A model generated the notes under the pieces. That model worked only from the letters and a program-made list of their open reading frames with translations. It ran no database searches and was not told the origin of the DNA. A stretch of DNA of 64,000 nucleotides from Vicia villosa (Eukaryota > Streptophyta > Magnoliopsida > Fabales > Fabaceae), in NCBI RefSeq assembly GCF_029867415.1, contig NW_026705774.1:327801-391800 (forward strand). Direction: 5' to 3'. The position numbers were made by a program, and so were the translations under genes. Below, in pieces: positions 11,735 through 23,986 of the stretch (position 1 is its first letter; each line of letters starts with the position of its first letter).

Positions 11735-13200
11735 TCATACATCATGCTCAGCCAAAATGTCGAGTTCTCTTCGAATCATGAAGAAGGGTTCTTTTGCAAG
11801 CGGTTTTGTAAAAATATTCGCTAGTTGATTATGTGTTTCAACGAATGAAACTTCGACGTCACCTTTAAGAATATGATCGCGTAGGAAATGATGTCGTATG
11901 TCAATATGTTTGGTTCTTGAGTGCATGACCAGATTATTTGTAATATTGATTGCAATGTGTTGTCACACTTTAGAGGAATGCATCCAAGATTTTAGTCGTA
12001 GTCACTTAGTTGTTGTTTTAACCATAAGATTTGAGCGCAACAACTTCCTGCTGCAATGTATTCTACTTCAGTCATTCTAAGAGAGACACATGCTTGTTTC
12101 TTGCATGACCATGATACTAATGTGTTTCCTAAGATGTGACAAGTTCCACTCGTACTCTTGTGATCAGCTTTGCAACCTGCATAATTCGCGTTAGAATAAC
12201 TAAGTAAATCACATACACTACCTTTTGGATACAATAGAGCGATATTTGTTGTTCCTTGAGATATTTCATGATCCTTTTACCGTCATGAGATGTGAGTCCT
12301 TCAGATTTGCTTGAAAGCGGGCACGCAGACATACACTAAACATTATGTCAGGATGACTTGTCGTCAAATATAATAATGACCAACCATACCTCAATATTTT
12401 GTAATATCTATCGAAACACCAGATTCATCTTGATCTACATATGTACCGGATCCCATAGGATTAGCCATTATTTTGCAATTATCCATATCTAATATTTTCA
12501 ATAGTTCCTAGCAATACTTAGATTGATTTATGACGATACCATTTTTTAGTTGCTTAATTTTAAGCCCATGAAAGTAGTTCATCTTTCCCATCATAGACAT
12601 TTCGAATTCTCCTTGCATTATTGATGAGAATTCTTAACACAATTCTTTGTTTGTTGAACCGAATATGATGTCGTCAACATAGACTTGAACTAATAAAATA
12701 TAATTTTTAATTTTCTTTATAAACAAAGTCTTGTAAACTTTACCTTTTTTAAAACCTTTTTTTGCATAGAAAGTTGCTAAAACGATCATACCATGCTCTT
12801 GGTTCTTGCTTTAAACCATAAATAGCCTTTTTCAACTTGACGACATGTGAGGGATTCTTGAAGTCTTCAAAGTCAGAGGGTTGTTTGACATAGACTTCTT
12901 CATTGATGTATCCATTCAAGAAGGCGCCTTGACGTCCATTCGAAAAAGCTGAAAATTTAATGAGCAAGCATAAGCAAGTAAAAGACGAATAGCTTTTAAC
13001 CTTGCAACCGAAGCGAAATTTTCTTCAAATTCGATTCCTTTTTCTTGATTATACACTTGAGCCACAAACCTTGCTTTGTTTTGAACAATTATACCATTCC
13101 CATCAAGCTTGTTCTTAAACACCCATCTGGTACCTACGGTGTGTTTATTACTTGGCCTAGGAACAAGTTCCCAAACTCGATTCGTTTCGAATCAGTTTAA
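11735..13200 (-). pseudogene. Ty1/copia RT-RNase H region, decayed
   Basis: Minus-strand fragments in copia order. From the right: KNKLDGNGIIVQNKARFVAQ and FRMDVKAPS (RT start), YINEEVYVKQP and KKAIYGLKQEPRAWYDR (RT core), DHKSTSGTCHILG and SWSCKKQ (RNase H), then SRTKHIDIRHHFLRD and NQLANIFTKPL (RNase H end) at 11735-11926. Frames shift several times and the RT active-site block is scattered. Similarity is to the SIRE/Maximus-type lineage by motif style. Non-functional. Confidence 0.85.
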
Positions 13201-14850
13201 CTCTTCTTGCATAGAAATTATCCATTAGTTGTCTCTTAAGGCTTCATTAACTTTGGAAGGTTCAATTTAAGAGACAAACGCCATGTTCAAACAAGCATCT
13301 TGAAGATTTAGTCTTGTTGTAACGCCTTGACTAATATCACCAATGACTTTATCAATTGGATGATCTCTATGAGTTATCCATTCCTTAGGTAGATCATTGA
13401 CATTTGACTCTTGTTGAATAAGTTCTACTTGATGTTCCGATTGATTCTCATTGTTGAATTTGGAGGTATCTTCTTGAGGAATTATTACTATATCATCATC
13501 ATTACAAAAAATAATATCCTCCTTGGAACATAATATTTATTTTTTGTATATCTAGGAACATGCATTGATTTACTTTCTCTTGGGGTTAGATTCATCAAAA
13601 TATACATGCATTGATTCTTCAATGTTTAAAGTTCTTGTGTTAAATATTCTAAAAGCTTTACTAGAAAGAGAATAGCCCAGAAAAATACCTTCATCAGATT
13701 TTTCATCAAACTTACCAAGATTGTCTTTGTCTTTGTTTAAGACAAAAAATTTACATCCAAAAATGTGGAAGTAAACAATGTTTGGTTTCCTTCCTTTAAA
13801 GAGTTCATACGGAGTCTTCTTCAAAATAGGTCTAATATTAACTCTATTACTTACAAAACATATTGTGCTAACCGCATCCACTCAAAAGTACTTAGGAAGA
13901 TTTGAATCGCTAAGCATTATTCTTGCAAGTTCCACAAGAGACCTATTATTTCTCTCCACCAATCCATTTTGTTGAGGAGTCTTCGGTGCTGAGAAATTAT
14001 GAGATATTCCATGTTCTCCGCAAAATTCTTCAAAAGAAGCATTTTGAAATTCTCCACCATGATCGCTTATTATGGAGTAAATTGTTAGTGATTTCTCATT
14101 TTGAATTTGCTTTACATTTTTCTTGAATGCCTTGAATGCATCACTTTTTTGCACTAAAAAGAATGTCCAAGTGTATCTAGAGAAATAGTCAACAATAACT
14201 AAAGGATATACATTACCTCCGAAGCTTCTTGTTCTTTATGGACCAAATAAGTCCATATGCAACAATTGTAGTGGCCTTGTAGTGGACACCATATTCTTAG
14301 ATTTGAAAGTTGATTTTGTTTGTTTCCCTTTTTGACATGCATCACAAAGTCTATCTTTGATAAACTTTATCTTAGGCAATCCAACGACAAGATCATGCTT
14401 GATTAGTTTATTCAAGTGTTCCATATGAATATGACCAATTCTTTTGTGCCAAAGCCATAAGTCATTATTGTTCGCCATGAGACATTTTACCTTCAAAGAT
14501 AAATCATCAAGGGAAATCATAAATATATTATTAACTATTTTACCTTTAAGTGTAACCTCATGTGTGACTTCATATTCTATTAAGCATTCATCTTTAGTGA
14601 ACTTGATCTTGAATCCTTTGTCACAAAGTTGGCTAATACTAAGAAGATTGTGCTTTAGTCCTTCAACATAAAGAACATATTCAATGGATGTGAAAGGTGG
14701 TGCACCAACTTTTCCTATGCCAAAAATCTTTCCTTTATTTTTATGTCCATAAGTAACATAACCCTTATCCTTAAGCTTTAGATTTGAAAATTTGTTGATG
14801 TCTCCCGTCATATGCTTGGAACAACCACTATCAAGATACCATAGATTTGA
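13201..14850 (-). pseudogene. Ty1/copia protease-integrase region, decayed
   Basis: Around 14811-14850 the minus strand encodes WYLDSGCSKHMTGD, the copia aspartic-protease active site. It is followed by the gag-pre-integrase segment (NLLSISQLCDKGF, LWLWHKRIGHIHMEHLNKL, CDACQKGKQ; HHCC ligands visible) and the integrase core (LLHMDLFGP, ISDHGGEFQN, TPQQNGLVERNNR; the D-D-E residues are still present). Two or more frame breaks split it (about 14155-14235 and at 13881). The linker to RT is heavily mutated. Confidence 0.9.
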
Positions 14851-15440
14851 TGTGGTCTTTAAGCATACCTATAAAACAAATTGAGTTTTGTTAGGTACCC
14901 AAATTGCGTTGGGTTCTTCGTAATTAGTACCTTTCTTTACCCACACATAATGCCCACTTGCCTCACTGAAGTTTCTAACATAGAAAGCATTAGGTGTATG
15001 GCCACTTACACCATAATAAAAACATGTAGGAACAAAGTTACTTCTATATCTAGGAACATAAGATTTATTTTTAGAAAATCTTTTCTTAGGATGATGATGA
15101 ACCCCTTTAGGCTTGTTCACTTTCTCTTGGGATGTTTGGTCACTATCCTTAACAAAGATAGTTTTGTTAGAACTTGGTTTTAAAAACTTTGAATAACCAA
15201 GCCCACTTTTATCATTTGAATATCTTTGTTGACTAAGGACACCCTCCAAACTAATTTTCCCTTTTTCATATCTTTCAAGAACTCTCTTTAATTGGACAAT
15301 TTGGAAATAAAGTGATTCACTATTATTGCATGTAAATTTTTGTTTTTCTTTATCAACATATTATTGTTTTTCAACCTCGAAATCTTTTTGCATAGTATCA
15401 ATTTTTTCTTCAAGATATTTGATTTGTTTCTCTTGTGTTG
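14851..15440 (-). pseudogene. Ty1/copia gag C-terminal part, truncated
   Basis: The frame 14869-15249 encodes a basic Ser/Lys-rich segment and a damaged zinc knuckle in which CFYYGVSGHTPNAF replaces the usual C-x2-C-x4-H-x4-C spacing. Upstream is a short coiled-coil-like stretch. At about 15436-15440 gag stops abruptly and LTR-like sequence begins, so the 5' half of gag and the 5' LTR of this element are missing. Confidence 0.7.
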
Positions 15441-15888
15441 ATACCTGTAGTAGGGAAATTTGTGAGACTAAAGCCATTGATTGACTTAGCTCATATTTTA
15501 AACAGAGTCGCCATCACGCTTTATTGTTTCCAAAGGAAACGGGAGAAAGAGCGAAATAAAACCCACAGAAGTTTTTAAAAGCAAAACTAATAAAATTATC
15601 AGAGATTTGGGTACGGGGGGTTTGTTATGTAAGGGGAAGGTTTTAAGCACCTCTCAAATCTACGGTACTCCGTAGGAACCTTTTTATTGTTTATTTGTAT
15701 TAAAACTGCTTTTGTGTTTTTTGTTTAAATAGAGTGGGAGGATGCGAAAAGAAGATTTTAAAAGTAAGCTCGGTAAGACATTGCATCTCAGGCCTACATA
15801 CCCCTTAAATGCAGTAGAGAAGTCAAAATTGTGTAGCTCCCCTTAAAAGGAAAATAAAGAGCCAAGTGGCAAAATATTTTTGGTGTTT

Positions 15889-16107
15889 AGCTTTAACAAT
15901 ACTCAAGAGATTTTTAAAATGTTAAGCTTTAACAATACTTAACAAGTTTTAACAAAAGGATCCAAGCTTTAACAATACAAGGCTAGGGTTTAAAAGAAGT
16001 TGGTTGAGCTTTAACAATACAAAACCAAGGGTTGATTTAAAAAGGTTGAGCTTTAAGAATACAAAACCATTTTCAAAAACAAGTGAGGTGCAAAGCTTTA
16101 ACAATAC
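15889..16107. repeat. Six spaced copies of AGCTTTAACAATAC
   Basis: Copies start at 15889, 15924, 15965, 16007, 16049 (one mismatch) and 16094, spaced 35-45 bp. They lie within the Ogre-like LTR fragment and look like LTR subrepeats. Confidence 0.85.
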
Positions 16108-16985
16108 TAAGCACAAATATAAAATAGTTTGGAAGAGAGAGTGAGTACCTTGACAATTTTCGTTAATATCATTCCCATTCCTTTGGATATTTAGGCAACA
16201 ACTTAAGCAATCAAATTATGAATACCTCAAGTGATGTGTGTGATAACATGTGTGTCATAAAGGTAAATAAGTGATATATCAAAAAAATCAATGTATAAGA
16301 CTCAAATATAAATGATGGATAAGAGGATGTTTATTCCTTTGAATCATTTCATGTATGAATGAATATGATGGATGATGGATGGATATCTCATGCATGTGGT
16401 TAGTAAACAAAGCATGTATATACAATGATAATACCATGAATAAATCATAAATGTAAAAGGATAAAAATATCAACAAGTATGTACAAGTATATAAACAAGG
16501 AGAGATCAAAGCAACAAGAAATATTAACATGGCATTGCTAGAGATCAAAGGAGTTTCAAATTAGGGTTTTCTTGAAATTAGGGTTTTGAAATACACCTAA
16601 TCCTAATTGATTTTAAAGTTGATTAAAAGACCAAACCCTAAAGGAGAGTTGGTTTAAGGGAACATGGTATTGTCAAGGTGACTTTAACCGGGCCCTAAAT
16701 GATTCACATAAGAGATTGGTAAGTTACTTTGTGAAAAATATTAAAAGAAATTGATTTTTAAAGGTTTTAAAAACATATAAAATACTTGTTTTTTATTTAA
16801 TTTTAAAATGATCAAATAATAAATATTTTTGGGATTTTAAAATATATTCATAAAATAAACAAGTTAAATATGGGATGTGCACAAAATTAGATCAAAATAC
16901 CTATTTTTGCTATTTTTAAATGATTTACCAAAGTTGTAAAAGAAGTGAAGAAAACAAGTGGTAAAAAAAAGGTTGGCCCTAGCAA

Positions 16986-17040
16986 GGTTTGAGCCCTGCC
17001 CTAAGGGTTATTGACCCAAAACATAGCCACTGAGCCAAAG
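16986..17040 (-). other. tRNA-like A box/B box pair in the LTR fragment
   Basis: On the minus strand, TTGGCTCAGTGGC (A-box-like, ~17026-17037) is followed about 30 nt later by GGCTCAAACCTTG (B-box-like, ~16985-16997). No full cloverleaf was drawn. A similar pair occurs in the solo LTR at ~22788-22843, so it may be a family feature rather than a real tRNA gene. Confidence 0.4.
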
Positions 17041-17308
17041 CACTTTAACTGTTAAACAAACACGCGCGCAAATATATATTAAAAAACAAGTTCTAAACCT
17101 AGGTTGAACTTCATCTCCAACCTTGGTTTTTCACATTTCAGAAAATTCAAACATGATCAAAACTTAACCATTTCCAGAAATTCAAAAGGGAAACATGTTC
17201 AGAATTAAACCACGATTCTAAATATGTAAATAACATCAATTTATATTAACTGTGGCTCTTTAATTTTTCCAAAAACTTCAAGAACCCTGAAATTCTGGTA
17301 TCAGATAT

Positions 17309-18183
17309 GTGATGTCGAATGAGATGTCACGACACAATATCAGTTGATAACGATTATGGAACAAGACGGAAGCAGTAATGAAAATAATAACAGTGCAGAA
17401 AGGTAAAGAACACACGAAATTGTTTACCCAGTTCGGAAAAACCTTCCAACTCTGGGGGCTACCAGGCCAAGGATGAAACCAATATACGCTAATATCAATT
17501 CGAAGCTAAACTTCCCCGTTTACAACTTCTCACTTAATCACTACCCTTCCTATGACTTCTACCTAAGACTCACCTAGGTATGAGGCACTCCTTAAATTCC
17601 CTCCGTCACAAACCCGTGACATATAACACAAACAATAAAACAGAAGAAACTCTTCCAAGACATACAATCCTCAATGCTTAAAAGCTTATGAGAACGAAAC
17701 TACTCTCCTATAACCCTAAAAACACAAATATCAGTTCCACCTAAAACAAGGTTACAACCCTTCTATTTATAAGTTTAATATCGAATGGACTGGGCTTCAA
17801 AACGCAGCAAAGAGGCTGCTAAAAATCTGCTACTTGTTCTTCAAGAAAATAGGTCTTCAATCCAAGCTTTCCTATATTGTCTCCAATTGTAGAAAGTGTG
17901 GAAATATCTTGATTGAATCAATCTTGGATAACACATCAACTAATTGATTATTCCTGAATATTCTATAGCTGAAACACGAGATTCCTATAGCAATAAAAAC
18001 GCTTGATTGACTTGACAGATCAGCTTATGCAGACAGGATGTCATACCAGACATGTTGTGACATCTTGTTTGACATGTTGAAGTCTGAATGCTAGGACATC
18101 TTGCATTTCTTTCAACATGTTCTTGCTAGGTATGTTTTACCAAAATGCATGCCAACCTCAGAGAAACTACAATGTCCCCCTTT
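17309..18183 (-). mobile_element. Copia-type LTR with polypurine tract, minus orientation
   Basis: On the minus strand AAAGGGGGACAT (18183-18172) is a polypurine tract directly followed by TGTAGTTTCTCTGAGG, an LTR start, at 18171. The LTR runs left through repeated GATGTC-type motifs to about 17309, where a TG...CA-like boundary is possible. The internal region to the right (18184-18478) is short and non-coding. Left end approximate. Confidence 0.5.
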
Positions 18184-18478
18184 GGCACATTTTGGCTAAA
18201 ACAACCAAATAAACTTGTCATCAGAACTACAACAGCGGAAAAAACATTTCAGTAGCAGGGGTTAGCATAGCATATAGAATCTTCAGACCAGCTCCCTATC
18301 AAAACCAACACACACACACACACACCAGAACGAGAACAAGCACCTCCTGTATACTTGTTGATTCTCTGAATTATGTGATTGGCATTTATGTTTAACTAAA
18401 ATGTAGTAGCAGCAATATGTAATAGGATGTATAGAACTTGCAAATATAAACAGGTGCAAAACAGGTACAACAACAAGA

Positions 18479-19026
18479 TGTTATATGGAATGTTGAGACA
18501 TGTCCTATGACAGCATGTCTTATGAGATGTCATATGCAGAAACTCATGACATCGCGCCTGCTGAGCTGAAATATGAAGATTCAGTATGTACTCAACAGAT
18601 GCAAAATATTCTATGAAATATTATGCAATCCTATGTGGTACAGGTTTAAAGGTCAAGAGAATCAAGTCAGAATATTGAAGATTATGCAGTTTCTAATTAT
18701 GGAGATAATTTAGGAAACTTATGATTGAAGACCTTTCTTTTAGCAGAAGTTTTCTGCTGATTTGTAACAGCAAATAAGGCTGTGATTGAAGGCCCAAGTC
18801 CATTTGGGAATAGGTTATAAATAGGAAGTTTTGTAACCTAGTTTAGTAAGCAAGTCGGGTTTTAGAAAGATGTAATCATTAGGGTTTGTCAAGGTAGATC
18901 ACCCGAGTTATGGGATGGCTGCCATGTTCTTCTCAAAACCTATAGGTAAGAGAAGTATTGTTCTCACTCAAAACCTGTAGGTAAGAGTTGAGTGATTTGT
19001 TTCTTGATCGAAGCTTTTAAGCAAGA
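18479..19026 (+). mobile_element. LTR-like fragment with TATA box, plus orientation
   Basis: It starts TGTTATATGG at about 18479 and includes TATAAATAGG at 18816-18825. Downstream are leader-like repeats (AAAACCTATAGGTAAGAG and a variant). It ends abruptly against the PMD gene block. Style is that of copia LTRs in legumes; exact family unknown. Confidence 0.45.
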
Positions 19027-20236
19027 TCAAGTTTTTGTATTAAAGTGCGTAAGTGGAGAAGAGTCATTCGAATGACTTTCCTCAGCACACACAGGGGAGA
19101 CGATGGTTGCAATAGGTTGGGCATCTTCGAGGATTTCAGAAAGGACAGGAGATTTGCATTGAGGGACACCTGTTACGTAAATCAAAGTTTGTTAAGACAA
19201 GAAACCATCAAAAAGTTGTTTGTCAATCAAAGGGACAAATGCATACCTTGAAGGTTCCCAAGATCAATATTGAGGTTTGAAGTGTTGAGATCAGAAGTAG
19301 CGGTGCCCACGTCATCCTGTATCGACAAGGTAAGAGATAAACTTGTTTGTTGAAGTTAAGTATGAAAGATGATTATGTTATAAGGTCCAAGTACCTTGGT
19401 TGGGACGTTATCTGGGCTTGAATTATGGATTTCCATAATGGGAATAGCACAAGCGACCTTTGCAGGTGATTCATCAGAAGATATCTTATCACTCGATGAA
19501 GTAAGTTTCGAAGTTCCAGATTCCTTTTCTTTAGCAAAAGGTATGGTAGCCTTCTGTCTTTTCTTCGATGCTTGTCTGGTACGAGGAGGAGATTTATCTT
19601 CATCATCTGAAATATTGGTGCAAGAAACTTTCCGCTTTGAAGGGGTCGGAGGCTTCGAACTCTGGAAATGCACAGTAATTAAAGTAAGTAATATTCATAA
19701 AATTACACAAGTCAGAATGTGAGGTATGAATATACCGTGAGTTTTTTTCCAGTGGTGATGGAGTCACTCCCACTTGTCTTGGTGCTTTTCGAAGCTCCAG
19801 CGCCTTTCTGGGCAGGGGTTTCCTTGATACTTTTCTTTCGAGTAACAACTGTGAACAAGATAGAAATCAGTATGTGAGTAAAGAAGGAAAATTAGTTGAA
19901 GGATTGTCTAAACCCCAACCTTCAGGTATTGGAGTCAAGACGCGAACGTGTTCAAGATCTATATGAAGACGTCCTTTGAAAGTATCTAGGGTATGCTTAG
20001 TCGGGACCACTCGTTCAGCGTGTTTTTTAGATTGTTCCTGAAGGATTTTAATGGCATTCCCACACACAAACCAATATGGAAAAGGAGGACTTAAAGCCAC
20101 ACCAAAATCAGCACTAGGTAGTGGAGGGAATTTTGGAGGATTAAGTTCGAAAGCCACTTCATAACGTAGTTCAGGACGAACATACGTGGGCAATTTCAAC
20201 TTATCCAGTTTGGCAGAAAACTTTTCACGTAAAGTG
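19027..20236 (-). pseudogene. Antisense PMD gene, 3' block with four introns
   Basis: Continuation of the plant-mobile-domain gene at 44350-46060, displaced by the solo LTR insertion. The shared 5-bp TSD and the reading frame (…REAAVTL / TLREKFSAKLDK…) match at the break. Exons on the minus strand: 20236-19914, 19848-19736, 19661-19395, 19316-19247, 19169-19027. The introns (19913-19849, 19735-19662, 19394-19317, 19246-19170) are 65-78 bp, all GT-AG, and each removal keeps the frame. The product is a Ser/Lys/Pro-rich tail (SSKPPTPSKRKVS, ISDDEDKSPPRT). The final stop may lie in adjoining LTR sequence. Split from its 5' half, it cannot now encode a full protein. Confidence 0.7.
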
Positions 20237-23200
20237 TGTCATACCCCAAATTTTGACCTAAGATACCACCTCATATCATTTGCATATGCATCATTTGCAT
20301 CTCTAACAAATTGCATAGCTTGTGTTTGCTACTTGTGACTCAGCAGGATTTAAACAAGAAATCACTCATCAGTACAAGTAACAACCAATTAGGGTTTTGT
20401 TCTCCCTTCATCTCAAAGGAACTATCTTCATCAACAATCAACATTTGGTCCTCAAAGATTCATTTCAACAAGCTCAGAGACTTTGAATCAATCAGATTAG
20501 GGTTTTGACTGAAGATATCATACCCCTGACTTTTGCTCAGGATTTGACCTAATGACTTGGGACATGACCTCAAGACCCCAAGTACATCATTTTGACCTAA
20601 TCTATTGGCTCAAGACATCCCCTACACAGGGACTGATCAACAGTGAAATTTCAAATCATCAGATTAGGGTTTTTGAACTATCAGGGACTGAAATCAGGGA
20701 TCACATTTGGGAAACCCTAAAAAGCTCCAGGGGATCAGTCAAAGGTTTCAATCATCTTCAAATAATCCCTATGACAATATCCAATGGAAATTACATCTCA
20801 ATTCAAGACCCACAGTCATCAATTTCATCAGGTCGACAATTAGGGTTTTTTGACCTAATTCACTTGAACCACTGACTTTTTAATCAGAACATGGTGCCAC
20901 AACTTAAAATATGGCTCAAGGTCCTCCAATAACTCAATGTGATCCATTCATACCATTCATTTGGTGAGGATAGCCTGGTTCATTTAAAATCTCCAGAAAC
21001 GCGATTCGTCTGAAAAAGTCAAATGTACAAGATCACCATTGACTTTTGGGGAATTTTGGTCAACCATGACTTTTGAAGTTTTGAATCATCAATATATGAT
21101 ATATGAAGTCATTTGATCAAGAAAAATCAAGAAAATCAATCAAGAATCAAAAAGTCAAAAGTTTGACTTTTATACTTAGAAAATTTTCTAAGTGTTTTTC
21201 ATTGGTTTTTTCCAAACTTTGGAAGGGAATAACTCAAAATTTCACCTACAAACTGAAAAAAACTTCCATCATGAAAGTTGTAGATTTTGATCCAATGAAC
21301 AACTTTGTCACATAAAATGATTTTCCAAAAGATCAACCATTTAAGAGATATGGAGCTTCAAAGTTGGTATCTTTTGAAAATTTCACTTGAAATCTCATTT
21401 TTCTCAAAGTTCATGGATCTTTTTCACCCATTTCCTTAAAGGTCTTGAAGAAACTTTCAACTAGGGATTTGAAGTGCATAACATGAGCTTTCCAAAATGT
21501 CCAAGAGCATGAAAAAATATGGAGCATAGCTATGGCTTTGAATTATGCATTTAGTGATCATTTTCACTTGAAATTTCAAACCATTTTCACTAAGTTTCAA
21601 TACTATATGACCTATAATGCAAGTAATGATGCATCAATGCAATAATTGAGAGATATTTTCTGATTTGAAGATCAGAGTGGAAGAGGATAAGAAGCTTGGA
21701 AGATTAACCATGGTTAAGTCACTTTTAACCATTTGCATTTAATGTAAAGATTCCATTTTATCTCCAAATGCCAAATCACCATTCTTTGATCAACTTGCAA
21801 AGCTCTGCATTCAGAATCCTTGGCCTATAAATAGAGGTTCAAATCACTCTTCAAATCACACCAAAACCTCACAATCATAGGTTTTCTCTCTTCTTTCTTA
21901 AGTTGCAAGTTTCATGAGTTTCAAAGAGGTAGAAAACTCAACCTCCAAATCCTTGAAGTTATGGCCAAAGTGATGGTTCTAACATCTCATAAACATCATA
22001 TGGGATGTGTTTGATCCACTCACACCCCCCAAAAACACTTAAAACTCAGAATCACTCTTCAACCTCCATGTTTGCATATGGTGAACCTTATCATGCCAAT
22101 TCTCATACCAAGCCATATATGTCCAAACTAACCTTCTAAACATCATCCATATGCTTCGTATGAACTGTTCCAACCATCATACATGATCTGAAACACCAAA
22201 ATCATCAAATTCGATCCTCACTCCATAGCTCTGCAGATCGGGTCCCATGGCTATGCTCAGATGAATTCAGTCCACTCCAAGCATTCAGACATGTTCTATA
22301 ATCATCATTGAAGCTATCCAGATCATTACAAAGCATCTGCAACACCTCCAACTCAGAATTCAATCTCCAGTTTGGCCGTTTTTGAAGGTAAGCCTCATGA
22401 ACTTCAAACTCCTACCTACATGCATCATAAATGAAAAATTGAGTTGCCATCTTGTTTCTGCACTATCACTGATCAATAGCCCTCAATCAATTTCACAATT
22501 CATCAATCATACACGATTTCATGTTCAAATTCAGAATTAGGGTTCTTCGTGTTCATCACAAAATTGATCACCTTAGAGAAAAAATAAATGAATTATGAGG
22601 ACACCATCATGATCCTCGTGAAAAAACGAGTGAGATAGACCCTTCACTTGATCAATTTGGTTCAGTTTTCAGAATTTTCAAAAATCAAATTAGGGTGTGT
22701 TCTTGGCGCCATTTTTTGCGAAGGAAATTTGAAAATTGAGTTTGTAATATAATCTATTCGTTGCAAATGTTAAACAGACCACGCGCGTGGTCCAGTTGGC
22801 TAAGTTTTTAAGTAATGACCTCAAGGTCACGAGTTCAACACTCCTAAGGGCCAAACCATTCTTTTTTATCACTTATTTTCTTTAATTTTTTTACATAACT
22901 TCATCCATTAATTTAACCAATCAAAATTCATCATTTCCACTTCATTTTTTGCACACTCTTTGTTTAATATATATATTTTATGAACATCCAAAAAAAATCA
23001 CAAAAAATATTTATTTAATACATTTTTAAATGGATTTAAAATGACATGTTTTTAAGTGTTTTTAAATACTTTAAAAATTGTTTTTCATTTGATTTTTCAA
23101 AAATTAACAACTTGTAAATATTTTGTGATCAAAACCCTAATTATTTAGGTATTAATTAAGTATAATATTTGCTTTTATCTTAATTAAATTGATTTCTTTC

Positions 23201-23934
23201 AAAATTTCAAACCATTTTAAAACAAACGATCGTCGTTTTCAAAACAAATCGCTTTCAAAACCATTTCTTTTTGGTTCTCCTTTCAAAAACTCTTGATTAA
23301 ATCTTTTTGGATTGATCAATTGGTTTTCTAAAAAACCGGGGCATCCCTTATGGTATAAGTCCCATTCCTTTGTATAAATTTAGGTTTTTTCATTGTATAT
23401 ACGCCTATCTTTTTATACCGCGATCCAAATTGATTTAAACCCTCGAGTAACAAGATCAAAATTAGGGTTTTTTCTTCAAAAATCAATCTGGGCCTCCACA
23501 TAGGTATAAGTCCCATTCCTTTACATGAAATTAGGTATTTCATTGTACATACACTTTTTTTTGTACATACCTCGATCAGTTTGATTTTTAACCTTGAATA
23601 ACAAATCAAAAATGAAGGTTTTCTTTAAATCTTCCCAAAAATACCATGGGCCTCCATGTAGGTATAAGTCCCAATCCCCTTTGTAAATACTTGTTTACAT
23701 AGCTTCTGAATAAACTCAATGGGCCTCTCCCCGAGTATAAGTCCCGAGCCCCCGTGCATACAAACGGATCATGCTTACAGGTATATTTCCTTCATAAACT
23801 CCATTATATACACACACTTTGTCATATATATGTAATTGTTCATACTTGTTCATGTTTGTCCATGTTTGTTCATACTTGTACATATTTGTGATTGTGTTAT
23901 ATATACTTGTTCAACTTAGTACAACACTAGGTTC
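20237..23934 (+). mobile_element. Solo Ogre-like LTR, left part
   Basis: Starts TGTCATACCCCAAATTTTGAC and is preceded by the TSD AAGTG (20232-20236), which recurs at 44350-44354 after the end ...CCCGCGACA. With 43088-44349 this makes one TGT...ACA LTR of about 4.96 kb, interrupted by a copia insertion. Length and sequence style (repeated GGTATAAGTCCC blocks at 23360-23740) fit Ogre-type Ty3/gypsy LTRs. No internal domain exists between the TSDs, so it is a solo LTR formed by LTR-LTR recombination. No genes; ORFs here are not recognisable. Confidence 0.8.
22786..22858 (+). other. tRNA-like A/B box sequence inside the solo LTR
   Basis: TGGTCCAGTTGGC (22788-22800) fits the A box and GAGTTCAACACTCC (22831-22844) resembles the B box, 30 nt apart. 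Pol III or tRNA-derived (SINE-like) origin is inferred. A similar arrangement is present in the related fragment at 16986-17040. Confidence 0.45.
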
Positions 23935-23986
23935 TGTTAGAACAAGATTTGTTCTGATCAATATTCTTAGTTTTGATGATAACAAG
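23935..23986 (+). repeat. Copia 5' LTR, first 52 bp
   Basis: Identical to the start of the 3' LTR at 41875. It ends in ACAAG, the target site duplicated by the nested Tekay element, and continues at 32857. Confidence 0.95.

Larger units (their letters stand above)
15440..17300 (-). mobile_element. Ogre-like LTR fragment, minus orientation
   Basis: It contains the block AGAGTCGCCATCACG ... TTTATTGTTTCCAAAGG ... GGGGAAGGTTTTAAGCACC. This is the reverse of the 3' region of the solo LTR at ~44130-44260 and is characteristic of large legume Ty3/gypsy LTRs. It also carries a subrepeat array and a tRNA-like sequence. The fragment is cut on the right by a copia LTR. No coding sequence; the ORF at 16288-16548 is not recognisable. 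Confidence 0.55.

Noticed and set aside
11178..11735. A spliced small host gene
   Set aside because: A good-looking intron and a 21-codon frame are present but no ATG in frame and no recognised family; kept only as a low-confidence feature.
15889..16107. CRISPR-like array
   Set aside because: Short spaced repeats in a plant LTR; units are part of larger diverged subrepeats and there are no cas genes.
17288..17302. TGGTATCAGA as a primer binding site
   Set aside because: It is not preceded by a recognisable plus-strand LTR end and lies inside LTR debris.
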